Below the pieces are notes generated by a model. It searched no databases. It was not told where the DNA came from and saw only the letters and a list, made by a program, of their open reading frames with translations. DNA of 64,000 nucleotides from IMG/VR virus record IMGVR_UViG_3300042387_000230, positions 1 through 64,000 of that record; one strand, 5' to 3'. Shown piece after piece: positions 25,874 through 35,200 of the stretch (its first letter is position 1; every line of letters begins with the position of its first letter). The DNA is from a virus. Both the position numbers and the translations under genes were made by a program.

Positions 25874-26379
25874 TATGGCACCGCCATCACGATTTCCATA
25901 CTTACCATCTGGAACCCGCCCAGAGGCTCCTGGGCATCTAGGGTAGCAATGACACCCAAGCCGTAGCCGGTGTCGTCCCACATATCAAACTCTCGTACTG
26001 ACTCCATCAGAATCCAGGAATCGATTGCAGACATGTTGGAAGCCTGCTGAATCTTTTCGGGGCTAGGCGGTCTACCGTTTTGCCCGACTACAGGGAACTC
26101 CCTGGCAATAGTTATAGTTAGAGTCACAGTCCTAGGGACGTTGCAACGCTGGGGCTCTCCGGCAGGAACGCCGGGTGCACCTAAGTACAGCTGATTGAAT
26201 GCCACTACCATCTGCTCGCAGTCAACTACAGGGGTGCCCATAGTCCAGTATTGGCGACTCGGCAGTGGAACGTTATAGGACTGGTAGACAGAAACCACTC
26301 GATCAACTGCGCCGTCGAGTAAGTTTTTTAAATGCAGAGCATCCTCTGAATATCCTGTAACGTCCACTGCCGTAGTCAT
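25873..26379 (-). CDS. Tail terminator-like protein
   Basis: This 168-aa protein has an N-terminal helix (SEDALHLKNLLDGAVDRVVSVY), then strand pairs (CEQMVVAFNQLYLG, RTVTLTITIAREF) and a terminal strand GGFQMVSMEIVMAVP. This alpha/beta layout with size near 160 aa and its place after adaptor and before gp10-like protein match tail terminators that cap the tube (gpU-like). Assignment is by position and pattern, not strong motif. Confidence 0.6.
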   Translation of the reverse strand: MTTAVDVTGYSEDALHLKNLLDGAVDRVVSVYQSYNVPLPSRQYWTMGTPVVDCEQMVVAFNQLYLGAPGVPAGEPQRCNVPRTVTLTITIAREFPVVGQNGRPPSPEKIQQASNMSAIDSWILMESVREFDMWDDTGYGLGVIATLDAQEPLGGFQMVSMEIVMAVP

Positions 26380-26381
26380 AA

Positions 26382-26573
26382 TTACTCCGCGGCTGCTTCT
26401 TCAGCAACGACCTCTACAGGTGCCTCCACTACAGCGTCAACAACTACAGGCTCTTCAACCTTAGCTGGCTTAGCTGGCTTGGCTGGCTTTGCAGCGGCCT
26501 TAGCAGTAGATGATGCAGGCTTAGCTGCACCAATCATGTCTACTGCGCGGAAGTTAGTCTGAATTCCTGACAT
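26382..26573 (-). CDS. Small low-complexity structural protein
   Basis: This is a 63-aa protein. The first 20 residues (MSGIQTNFRAVDMIGAAKP) may be folded. The rest is Ala/Lys/Pro repeats (AKPAKPAKPAK) then an acidic Val/Glu tail (VVVDAVVEAPVEVVAEEAAAE). Such charged linker proteins between adaptor and terminator genes are common in actinophages, and their role is unknown. The stop is 2 nt before the next ATG. Confidence 0.6.
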   Translation of the reverse strand: MSGIQTNFRAVDMIGAAKPASSTAKAAAKPAKPAKPAKVEEPVVVDAVVEAPVEVVAEEAAAE

Positions 26574-26590
26574 AACTTACCTTCTTTCTT

Positions 26591-27697
26591 CTAGCTGTAT
26601 AACTTGATCTGGAGGTTACCAGAAGCAAGCTCCATTACACTCTCAATACCGTTAACGGTCTTGGTAGCGTAAAGAGTCCATGAACCAGGGTCTACCATTC
26701 CGATAGCCCTCTGGGCGTCTACGTAAGGAACCGATATGTCGACTCTTCCGGTAGTTTCGTTTACAGTTATGTATTGAGATTCTAAATCGAGAGACTTAGC
26801 CTCGCTGTAGTTAAACATAGTAAATACTGGCAGCCACCCGTTATCTCCAATAAAGGTAGACGTGTCGACGCCAGCAGTGACCGAGTTCCAAGTAGCAGGG
26901 GTGTTTCTGACTACTGAAAGGTCCATCAGTGCATTGGCTGTTAGTGGAGGAGCCTTAGGGGTGTAGCGACGAGCCCTAGGCTGGTCTGGCGAGAACACCT
27001 TAGCTCGAGCCTTAGCCTTGTCAGGGTTTACGGTCTTTAGGAATAGGTCTACCGCATAAAGACCGGTACGTACTTCCTCAATAAAATCTTGGCTGTCTAG
27101 TAGGGTGTAAGAAACGCCCTGACGCGAAATAGAAGTAATGCGCTGAGGTAGAGCGCAGTCATCATCTCCGGCCCAAAGTTTTGCAAACTCAATTGCAAGA
27201 GTGCGAGCCGCCATCTTTCCGGCTGTTGGTGGCTCAGCGCCGTAGGTGTAAGTAATCTCGACGTTACAAGGAGTCCACGGAACACCTGCCGCTGCTTGAA
27301 GTGTAGAGTGGTCAACTAGATAATATGAACTCTCTTCGAGAATGCGTCCGTCTCTAGTTCTGACAGAGTGAATCTTTGTCACAGGGCGTCCGCGAAGTTT
27401 GATACGTGATTCGGGAGAGAGTCCATCCGAAACCAACTCAGCGTACTCCTGAAAGTCGGTAATCGGAATGTTGTAAACTTCACCAGCAATTAGGACGCCG
27501 TAATAGTTTTTAGAAGAAGGACCTAGTCGGTAAGCACGCTTAGCACAAACATAGCGTTCAGTTACCGTTGTGGTTCCAGTAAACTTTCTACCTGACATAG
27601 CCCACATTAAGTACGAGGCAGTCTGAGCGGCCTCGAGCGCAAACTCGGTTCCTGCATAGTCGCCAAGTTCTTCAGGTTCTACCCAAAGTGAAGTCAC
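26591..27697 (-). CDS. Head-to-tail adaptor with C-terminal beta extension
   Basis: This is a 368-aa protein. Residues 1-215 match gp6/Ad1-type adaptors: WVEPEELGDYAGTEFALEAAQTAS, helix and strand order, VEITYTYGAEPPTA then RTLAIEFAKLWAG. Residues 240-368 are a beta-rich domain (VDISVPYVDAQRAIGMVDPG, GSWTLYATKTVNG) not normally part of small adaptors, possibly a decoration or Ig-like domain. It starts with GTG (position 27697) after GGAGAATAAA. It would connect the portal ring to the tail. Confidence 0.72.
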   Translation of the reverse strand: MTSLWVEPEELGDYAGTEFALEAAQTASYLMWAMSGRKFTGTTTVTERYVCAKRAYRLGPSSKNYYGVLIAGEVYNIPITDFQEYAELVSDGLSPESRIKLRGRPVTKIHSVRTRDGRILEESSYYLVDHSTLQAAAGVPWTPCNVEITYTYGAEPPTAGKMAARTLAIEFAKLWAGDDDCALPQRITSISRQGVSYTLLDSQDFIEEVRTGLYAVDLFLKTVNPDKAKARAKVFSPDQPRARRYTPKAPPLTANALMDLSVVRNTPATWNSVTAGVDTSTFIGDNGWLPVFTMFNYSEAKSLDLESQYITVNETTGRVDISVPYVDAQRAIGMVDPGSWTLYATKTVNGIESVMELASGNLQIKLYS

Positions 27698-27717
27698 TTT
27701 ATTCTCCTACTAGTAGT

Positions 27718-27760
27718 ACGGGCGGTACATCTCTGTAAACAGAAAGATGCACCGCCCGTC
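27718..27760 (-). terminator. Long GC-rich hairpin between major tail and adaptor genes
   Basis: ACGGGCGGT and ACCGCCCGT pair, extended inside by CATCT with AGATG, making a stem of about 14 bp with one bulge. It occupies the gap after the major tail protein stop. There is no U tract on the minus strand, so it may be a partial terminator or an RNA-stability element that sets the high dose of tail tube protein against its downstream genes. Confidence 0.55.
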
Positions 27761-27771
27761 CAAGGTTGATA

Positions 27772-28845
27772 CTAGGCCGAAAGGTCCTCGTTCGAAACGA
27801 TGATTCGGTCAATGGCGTTGTCTGGGTTAAAGTCCTTGTTTCCAGGAACGTTGTAACCACCAGTGGTTGCACCGCTAACCGCTTCTAGAGCAGCTGAGGT
27901 TACCTCAGTGTAGCTTCCAGCAGCAGCAGGCTCGTTGATTGGGTTAGCAACCGTAGCCTCACCGGCAGGGCTTACAGCAGCCGAGACTACGTTAGATGCA
28001 GTCTTAGCATAAGTGAAGGTTACAGTTGTAGGTGCACTAGCAACGGTGTAGGTACCGTTAAAGGTTGCGTCTACGTCCTCAACAAGAACCGAGTCACCCT
28101 GAACAAAGCCGTGAGCAGCAGATGTGGTTAGGGTAGCAACGTTGTTGGTAAGAGCCTTGTTAGAAACAGCAGCAACAAGACCGCTGTTCCAAGTGTAGAA
28201 GCCCTTAAGACCAACAGGTGCCCAGTCGGTGCGTGCGTACGAGTATGGACGCTCTGCAGCAACAGGGAACTCCCAGCGCATGTCTGGACCTGAAGCAAAT
28301 AGAGAGTTGCCCAAGCCATAGCCTTCGAAAGTAGTTGCAAGCATACCGTTCTCAATTACACGGTCGCCAGACTGACGGAGCTTTGCGTATGGGAATACCC
28401 AGTGGAAGTAAGGAAGCGTGGTTGCCTTCTTACCGTCACGGATAGCGTGTGACCAAGCCTCGATAGCAACACCGAAACCAGCAGGGTCGTCGCCAACTGC
28501 AGGAGCAGCCCAACCAATGCTCTTGCTTACGTTATTGACGTCCTTACGGAGCAATAGACCGCCTGAGATTAGGTTAGATAGTTCTGGGTCTGGCTCACAA
28601 ATTGCAAGCTCCATGGTAATACGCTTTAGGGTGTCTGGTGACTTGTAGGTAACACAAACAACGCCGTTAGCGTTCTTTTCGGTGATCTCGTCGCCCTCTT
28701 CATATTCTGGGGTGAACGATACACGCATAAATGCTGACGTGGTGTAGCTGTCGCCAGCACCAGTCAGTAGGTTGCCAGCGGCGTCCAATCGGGTGACACG
28801 AATCGACACACCCTGGATGCTAGCAGCATAATCTTGAGTAGCCAT
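27772..28845 (-). CDS. Major tail (tube) protein
   Basis: This 357-aa protein has the actinophage major tail protein pattern: IQGVSIRVTRLDAAGN, then SFTPEYEEGDEI, NGVVCVTYKSPDTLKRITMEL and CEPDPELSNL. Residues 225-300 contain one copy of the AHGF/GDSVLV beta module, which probably projects from the tube surface. The strong ribosome site AAGGAG precedes the ATG. It precedes the adaptor instead of following it, so gene order is slightly unusual. Confidence 0.78.
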   Translation of the reverse strand: MATQDYAASIQGVSIRVTRLDAAGNLLTGAGDSYTTSAFMRVSFTPEYEEGDEITEKNANGVVCVTYKSPDTLKRITMELAICEPDPELSNLISGGLLLRKDVNNVSKSIGWAAPAVGDDPAGFGVAIEAWSHAIRDGKKATTLPYFHWVFPYAKLRQSGDRVIENGMLATTFEGYGLGNSLFASGPDMRWEFPVAAERPYSYARTDWAPVGLKGFYTWNSGLVAAVSNKALTNNVATLTTSAAHGFVQGDSVLVEDVDATFNGTYTVASAPTTVTFTYAKTASNVVSAAVSPAGEATVANPINEPAAAGSYTEVTSAALEAVSGATTGGYNVPGNKDFNPDNAIDRIIVSNEDLSA

Positions 28846-28864
28846 TTAGCTATTCTCCTTAGGT

Positions 28865-29956
28865 TTAGGCTGTAAGATCAATTCTTACAGCGAGGTGGAT
28901 TGATGTATCAAAGTAAACCGCCGCTGGGCGAATTGCTTTGAGACGCATGTCATTCGCATTACCCGACACATCATAAGCTTGCGCTAGATTGTCGTTCACG
29001 ACATCGATATCGCCCAAATAGGTGCGGACGGTACCGGTGGCGTAAATCCATTTTGCAGAGCTGGTTCCCAGCTGCTGAATGTAGCCAGTAACCGCTTCCT
29101 GAGAGCGGTTGGTGGCGCTTGCAATAGTAAGTGTTACTGTGTCAGCGTCAACTTTGGTGACGACTGCTGTAGAAGTAGAAGACTGGTTGATGTTCGCTCC
29201 GACAACGGAGTAGCGAACAGTGTCGCCTGCAAGTAGGTAGTGAGGGCCAGACGTGTTAATGGTCAGCGTAGTGTTACTGGTAATAGTTGCAGTAGCGGCA
29301 TCAATACGAGGACCGTTGCCAGTATAGCCTCCACCAACAACAACAGGTGTGCCACCCATAGTTTGTAGGTGGTCTTTTTCGGTTTCGTGAAATAGCATGT
29401 TTGAGTTGCTCGAAAGAAGGGCAACTACGTCGCGAGTTGCGTGAATAACTCCCTGCTCGCCAGCATCTGATGCCAGACCAATACCATTCTCTAGCACTGC
29501 TAGGGCACGCCTTGCTGTAAGCCCTGAACCATCGAGCACGGTGGTACCAGAAGAAACTAAAGCTCGGTTAGCGTGACCTTCGCCAATTCGGATATCTCCA
29601 TCCCAAAGTTCCTGCTCCATACTGTGCTGAGTGACAGCTTCAAGTTGACGCTTTAAACGAGCAATACGGTCTAAGCCCATAAAACCTAGGGTTGAACGAA
29701 GCTCCTCTGCTTCAATGAACCAAGGCTTAATTTCTGTGTAGTAAGTAGGAGTGCCAGCAACAACTACTTGACCGCTAGTGGAGTCAGTGTCGTCCCAGTT
29801 AGTCGCTGAGTAAAGTGTTGTTTCCCACTCCTGTGAGAACCCACGGACCCACTGGTCTTCGTTGGCTGAGTTTTGAGGCTTTACTACAGCGAGTAGACCA
29901 AAAGCGGAAGGCACAATCTTTGGTGCCTCGATAACGCCATTCTTTGGGAAAGCCAT
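28865..29956 (-). CDS. Second capsid protein candidate (HK97-like)
   Basis: This is a 363-aa protein. Residues 95-215 carry a layout known from actinophage capsid-type proteins: SMEQELWDGDI, ARRALAVLENGIG, QGVIHATRDVVALL and a GGTPVVVGGGYTGNGP loop. A beta module near residues 220-280 (HYLLAGDTVRYSVVG) is inserted. The C-terminal strand is AVRIDLTA. It follows the main capsid gene. Proteins of this type are sometimes annotated as hexamer or pentamer capsid subunits, but the split of roles here is inference. AAGGATTAAA precedes the ATG. Confidence 0.6.
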   Translation of the reverse strand: MAFPKNGVIEAPKIVPSAFGLLAVVKPQNSANEDQWVRGFSQEWETTLYSATNWDDTDSTSGQVVVAGTPTYYTEIKPWFIEAEELRSTLGFMGLDRIARLKRQLEAVTQHSMEQELWDGDIRIGEGHANRALVSSGTTVLDGSGLTARRALAVLENGIGLASDAGEQGVIHATRDVVALLSSNSNMLFHETEKDHLQTMGGTPVVVGGGYTGNGPRIDAATATITSNTTLTINTSGPHYLLAGDTVRYSVVGANINQSSTSTAVVTKVDADTVTLTIASATNRSQEAVTGYIQQLGTSSAKWIYATGTVRTYLGDIDVVNDNLAQAYDVSGNANDMRLKAIRPAAVYFDTSIHLAVRIDLTA

Positions 29957-29996
29957 TTTAATCCTTAAATGTAAAGTCTAAGTTTTGCCGTATGTA

Positions 29997-30016
29997 GCGG
30001 CCCCCGAAGGGGCCGC
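29997..30016 (-). terminator. Hairpin after the major capsid gene
   Basis: GCGGCCCC and GGGGCCGC form an 8-bp all-GC stem around a 4-nt loop in the gap after the capsid stop. No U run follows. It is likely an attenuator or mRNA-end stabiliser that separates capsid dose from downstream genes. Confidence 0.5.
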
Positions 30017-30038
30017 CACACGCGGACTTGAGAGGTTT

Positions 30039-32069
30039 TTAGTCCTCGATTGCAGCCGCAGTTGCGCCACCAGTGGTGTCGCGTAGAGCTGCAGCAACAC
30101 CGTTGATGCTCAATGAGCTGGTGATTGCAAGTGACTCGATACCAACCTTGGCAACGTTCTCGAAGGTTTCGATGAACATCTTGTAGTCGTTGGTGCCGAC
30201 TAGGGTGCTGTCACGGATGATACCTAGGTCTAGAGTTCCGCCGTCTAGGAACAAGAATGTTCCTTCAGCGAACAAGTACCAGGTAATCTGGTCTGGGAAC
30301 TCTAGTAGTCGAGCAGCCGAGCCAGCCTGACCAAGGAACGCGTTGAGGTCAAGCGAGCTAACCATGTCAACGTTCGAGCTTGATAGGTAGCCCTTGATCT
30401 CTGCTTCGCCAACACCTAGGGTGCCATCGCCAGGCATGTTTAGAGCTAGGTCTGCTGCCATCGCGTCATAGATCCACGCAGGAACGATTGCCTTTAGGCG
30501 AGTTCCAGCGTCGATACGGTGACGTGAACGGTAAGCAACAGCTGCCTTACGAACCTGTACCAAGAAGTCACGAGCAAAACCAATAAGGCTAGGAGCCTCA
30601 GTGGTAGCAACGTGTGCGTTAACAGCGGTCGAACCTGCTGAGATCTTGTCTAGCAAGTTGAGCTCTGCCTCGCGAGCGTGCTGAACAAGAGCTAGCTCGT
30701 TGTGGCGAGCAATCAACTCTGGGTAAGCACGAGTCATCAAGTTACCGAACTGTAGCTGCAAAGTGACAGCGTCGGTTGAGACGGTGTTCTCTGCTGCAGA
30801 AGTAACAGTCATGCTCAGCTTGGTTGATGGTGATGGAGTCTCAGCTGAGTCGTTAGCTGCGGTCCAAATACCAACTGCGTCGCGGTAGTTGTACGAGTTA
30901 GCTGCGGTTGCGTTGTAGGTGATGAATGAAGGTGGGGTTACAAAGCGGATACCGCCACGGTCTGCCTGGAAGCGAGGCAATGCATCGCGAACTGGGCGGT
31001 CAGTGGTTGAACCGAGGCCGAAGATGTCGTACTTAACTTCGAAAGGTGCACCGTGGCCACCAGAAGCAACAAGTGCTTGGGTTTCCTCGGCTGCAGCAGT
31101 GATCTTAAGTGCGTTTGACTCTGCGTCGGTGGTAAGAGTACGAGACTCTGGATACTGAACGGTTAGTGATGCAACAATGTGCTGCTCTCCGTCTCCGCCG
31201 TTTACACGACGTAGGGTGTGGAGACGCTTTTCCATTGCTGATGCAACTTCGTTCATGTCGGTTAGGTTTGTGCCAGCTGTGTAACCTGGGATGTCGGCAC
31301 CAGCGGTGATTGCCACCTTAATTGCTGGCTCCGAAACTTCGATTACAGGCTGACGGTCAGCTGGGGCCTCGAAAGGCTGTTCTGCTGAAGCGGTCACGAT
31401 GGCCTGCTCTTCCTGCTCTTCTGGAGCAATAGTTTCTGATGGGGTTTCTGCCTCAGTAGCTACTTCTTCAGTAACTACCTCTGCGGTTTCCTCGGCTGAA
31501 GCAACAACTGCCTCTTCCTCGGTTGGGGTTGTCTCGGCCACGCTGGCCTCAACTGCGGTTTCGGTCTCAATTGAAAATTCAGAACCTTCGGCTACAACGG
31601 CAGACGCATCTACAGAATCGTCAGAGGAGTAAGACTTGTAGTCTTTCTTTTTCTTCTCCTCGTCCTCTTCACCAGGAACCATGTCTTCAGAGTCGTCGCC
31701 CATTACTGGAGCTTCTTCCTCATCCATTGGAGTTTCCTCAACTACTGGAACTTCCTCAACTGGAGCTTCCTCTTCCATTGGAACTTCTTCTTCCATTGGA
31801 GATTCTTCCTGGCCATCCATGCCCTTGACACGCATAGCTGCTTCAGCAGCACGAGCAGTAAGCTCTTCTGCAGCAGCTTCGCGACGCTGGACTTCACCGC
31901 GTACGGTGTCCAACATGTCAGCAAGAGATGTCATAGCGTCAACTGTTTCAGCTGTAGGGTCCTGTGATTCAAACGATTCAAACTCGCTTACGATAGCCTC
32001 CTGAAGCGCAGCAACTTGCTCGTCACCTAGCTCCGCAAGGTTATCTACTTGCGACTTAATCTGATCCAC
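30039..32069 (-). CDS. Major capsid protein with acidic N-terminal scaffold-like region
   Basis: This is a 676-aa protein. Residues 1-95 form a helical coiled-coil region. Residues 95-260 are a long acidic low-complexity tract (PMEEEVPMEEE-type repeats, VEETPMDEEEA), resembling a fused scaffold or delta domain that is usually removed by the maturation protease. Residues 300-676 look like an HK97-fold capsid subunit: VKYDIFGLGSTTDRP, RFQADRGGIRFVTPPSF, helix NELALVQHAREAELNLLDKI, then LLEFPDQITWYLFAEGTF. The start is GTG at 32069 after AAGGAGG. It lies next to the protease, as expected. Confidence 0.85.
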   Translation of the reverse strand: MDQIKSQVDNLAELGDEQVAALQEAIVSEFESFESQDPTAETVDAMTSLADMLDTVRGEVQRREAAAEELTARAAEAAMRVKGMDGQEESPMEEEVPMEEEAPVEEVPVVEETPMDEEEAPVMGDDSEDMVPGEEDEEKKKKDYKSYSSDDSVDASAVVAEGSEFSIETETAVEASVAETTPTEEEAVVASAEETAEVVTEEVATEAETPSETIAPEEQEEQAIVTASAEQPFEAPADRQPVIEVSEPAIKVAITAGADIPGYTAGTNLTDMNEVASAMEKRLHTLRRVNGGDGEQHIVASLTVQYPESRTLTTDAESNALKITAAAEETQALVASGGHGAPFEVKYDIFGLGSTTDRPVRDALPRFQADRGGIRFVTPPSFITYNATAANSYNYRDAVGIWTAANDSAETPSPSTKLSMTVTSAAENTVSTDAVTLQLQFGNLMTRAYPELIARHNELALVQHAREAELNLLDKISAGSTAVNAHVATTEAPSLIGFARDFLVQVRKAAVAYRSRHRIDAGTRLKAIVPAWIYDAMAADLALNMPGDGTLGVGEAEIKGYLSSSNVDMVSSLDLNAFLGQAGSAARLLEFPDQITWYLFAEGTFLFLDGGTLDLGIIRDSTLVGTNDYKMFIETFENVAKVGIESLAITSSLSINGVAAALRDTTGGATAAAIED

Positions 32070-32090
32070 TGGTCCTCCTTAGGACAGTTG

Positions 32091-32109
32091 GTGGGAGGGG
32101 TTCTCCCAC
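32091..32109 (-). promoter_or_regulatory. Structured leader of the major capsid gene
   Basis: The 133-nt gap between the protease gene and the capsid start holds a 7-bp hairpin (GTGGGAG with CTCCCAC, 5-nt loop) about 20 nt before the start codon. It probably boosts or tunes capsid mRNA. A promoter may lie further up in the AT-rich part near 32160-32195, but no clear -35/-10 pair is seen. Confidence 0.4.
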
Positions 32110-32202
32110 TTGCTTTCGGTACAAGGCGAAGGGACTCGTGCAAGAAGCACACAGGCACTCCACCTGAACTCTATTTTACATTAGTTTTTATATCTTTATT
32201 AT

Positions 32203-35200
32203 TTAGGTAAGTAGACGTAGCATGGTAGCCATCTGAGAAGAGATGTCTGACTGGCTGTAAACATCACTGCCAGACATAAAACCCTTCAAATCTTTGGTGG
32301 CTTTGTCTGCGTCTTCCTTACCTATTTTTTCCTCGACCCTTTCAACCATATTTTTCATAAGGTCTCTAAGAGCCGGAGGAAGATCTGAGAACCTCACCTT
32401 TTGAGCTTGGTTGCTAAAAGGTAGAGGTAGGTTAGAGATGACCTTGCCTAGCTCTGCAGCTGTGGCTCGGACATTCTCCAATGAAATTTTGTTTAGTGAC
32501 CCTTCGTCAAGTCGGTCTAGTAGGCTTAGAAGGTCCTGACCGGCTTTAGCCGCATCCTGATAGTCTCCAAGACCACTCATCTTCTCAACTTCTCGAATCT
32601 GGCTGTTTACGTCAGCCAGTTCGGCATCGCCAAGGTCTTCTTTTAGTCTAGCTAGAACGTCTCGGAAACGACCCTTGATATCACGCGGCTGATTTACTCC
32701 AGGAATAAACTTGCCAGCCTCTACCTCAACCTTGCCGTTAGCAATGTCTTCGATATCCGTTGGCATCATATCCATAGGAACTTCATCAACCGCGAAGGTT
32801 TTTCCCAGGGCCTCCTGGAATGCAGCTAATCTGTTACGTAGATCTTCTGCACTTGCGGTAATAGATTCTGACTCTAGGTTCTTCCAGTTTTCTGGAACTA
32901 GGTGACGCTGGTTAAGCTGACGAGCACGCTTCTTGATGTGATTTCTCACGGACTTGCGGTCCTCAGCTTTTGAACGTCCATAAGCTTGAATAGCGTTCTT
33001 TAGGTCGTCTAAGTTTCGAATCGGGTACGAGCCATCTGGAAGAGCCTTGCCTTCTTCAGCCAACTTGTTTCTGTCGTCGCGAGAGATGTATCCAAACTCT
33101 GACTTAGCTTCGTCAACCTTAGCCTTGAGAGATGCTACCTGAGCCTGAAGGTCTTCCTTAGGGGTAGTAATCTTCTCTAGGCGAGAAATTCTAGAAGCCA
33201 TCTCTGCAATAGGGTCAGCCTTTAGCTTAGCTAGAGTAGATGCACCTGCAGCAACAAGAGCCATGACGGCACCTGAAGCAACGCGAGCACGAGCAATTGG
33301 GAAGCCAGGAACGTTTACCTGACAAACTGCAACAAGCTCAAGGGCCCCACGGATTGGACGCCAGTCACCAGAAGGAGCTGATGCACGAAGTGCACGAATC
33401 TGCTCCGGACGAGCATCTGGACGTAGCGAACCAGCGACCCAGATGCCGTAGGCATCCTCGCCTGCGTGAACATCAGCGATTGCCGAAGCAGTGTCGTCAT
33501 AGTGCTTGACCGCTTCCATTGCGCTGGCCTCTAGAGAAGCGTGACCGCCAGCAAGAGTTAGCTGACCAACAGGAACATCAGTTCCGGCATCGGTACGGAT
33601 TACTCCGGTGTGGAAGTAGGCGTAGTTGCTCTTTGAGCGTGGTGGCTTAGTGCCATATGCCATTCCAATGTGGTCGACGTGCCAAGCTGCAATGTGTCCA
33701 AATACTCTACCCATGTCGTCAACAGTCAGAGGGGTTGGGCCTTTTAGCTTAGGGTTTTCGAACCACTCGGTAGGCGGTACAACGGGGATTGCGCCAGCGA
33801 CAATACCGCAAGCAACTAGTGCCTGAGCGTCCGCAGCATCCGCGTCGTCAACGTAGACTCCATCTGGAATCATGATTTCCTCCTGGTAGGTGCTGTTCAT
33901 TGTTGGGTCGTCGTTTATTAGCGTAATTTTGCACTCTTGGAAAGCAGGCTTTGGTACTATTGTAGCGGCCATTACGCGGGCTTTATTTATAGTAAGTTTC
34001 TTTTTGCCTATTTCTTTGTCGTCATCTTCAGACGAAGCATCACTAGACTTGTCCTCGGTTGCCTCAAACTTGTCCATGTCGGCAGAGATGCCACGGATAA
34101 ATCCATTCTTTATAAGACGCTCTACTTCTCTTCCGTATGGCCCATTGTCTAGGACACCATATGCATTTCCGATTCCATCAATGGTTCTTTCGACCATATC
34201 GATTCGACCAACTACCACCGAGCCATTGTGCCCGTCGCCAGTTTTTATCTGCCACAAAAGCGGAAGAGGTAACTCTCTAAGAGTGATAGAGCCTTTACTG
34301 AATTTACGACCGTCTCCAGACTCTACGCCCTCGGGAATTAGTAGAGGAATGTGGAACCTAGCCCCGCTATTTTTATAGTCGGAAGAGGCTACCATACCTA
34401 GGCGCTCCTTGGCCGATTCGGCTCTAGCGGATAGCTCGGACTTAGCAATAATTACTGACGTAGAGTTTACTAGTTCGGTGCTGAATACGTTTCTACCACC
34501 TCGACGTTTTCCGTAGCCTTTCCTGTTGTTTCTGTCGCCGGCCCACATACCGGTCATCTCTTTGTGGCGTAGAGCGCAGTAGCCTTTAGCGCGTGGGCCT
34601 AGGTACTTAGATAGGTTCCTAACACAGCGGGTCCAGTCTCCGCCGGCACCCCAGCGTATCTTAAGTCCGCCCTTACCAGTGGTCCAATAACGTCGGAGCT
34701 TCTCGGCATTGCCCCTATTACGGTCTGCGCCACCGGCTGCAGTGACAGATAAAACTGATTTGAAAGTGTCCGCTAAAGTGCTGTTTTCGTCAATAGAATC
34801 AAAGAATTTATTGCCAAAAGTGTCTATAATTTCTTGGTTAGGTCCCCACAAAACCATCATTAAGTGGTCCAAGTTAAAGATACCGGCTGCAGTTATAGTA
34901 GCGTCGTCCACCTGGGTAAGCACGTCATTTAATACGGTCTTGTCTAGAGGGACTACTGGAGGAGGAGTAGCAGACTTTAGGTCATTTAGAGTTGCCTCGT
35001 CTCTAATCCACTTTCCTGCATCTCTCTTATAAGTCATTGGCTCTGACGAAGTAGAGCTTGCTGGGACTAGCGCAATCAAATCAAGCACAGCTCTAGGGTC
35101 ATCTTCTGCAACAATAGCCATGTATAGTGGCTGAACGTCAGAAGTATCTGGCGTCATCTGATAAGTCTTTTTAGCCGCCTTTTTTGTTGCAACCGGAGCC

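Noticed and set aside
25874-25981. Upstream extension of the gp10-like gene
   Set aside because: It would overlap the terminator-like gene by over 100 nt; the TAATG start at 25873 is typical for this genome.
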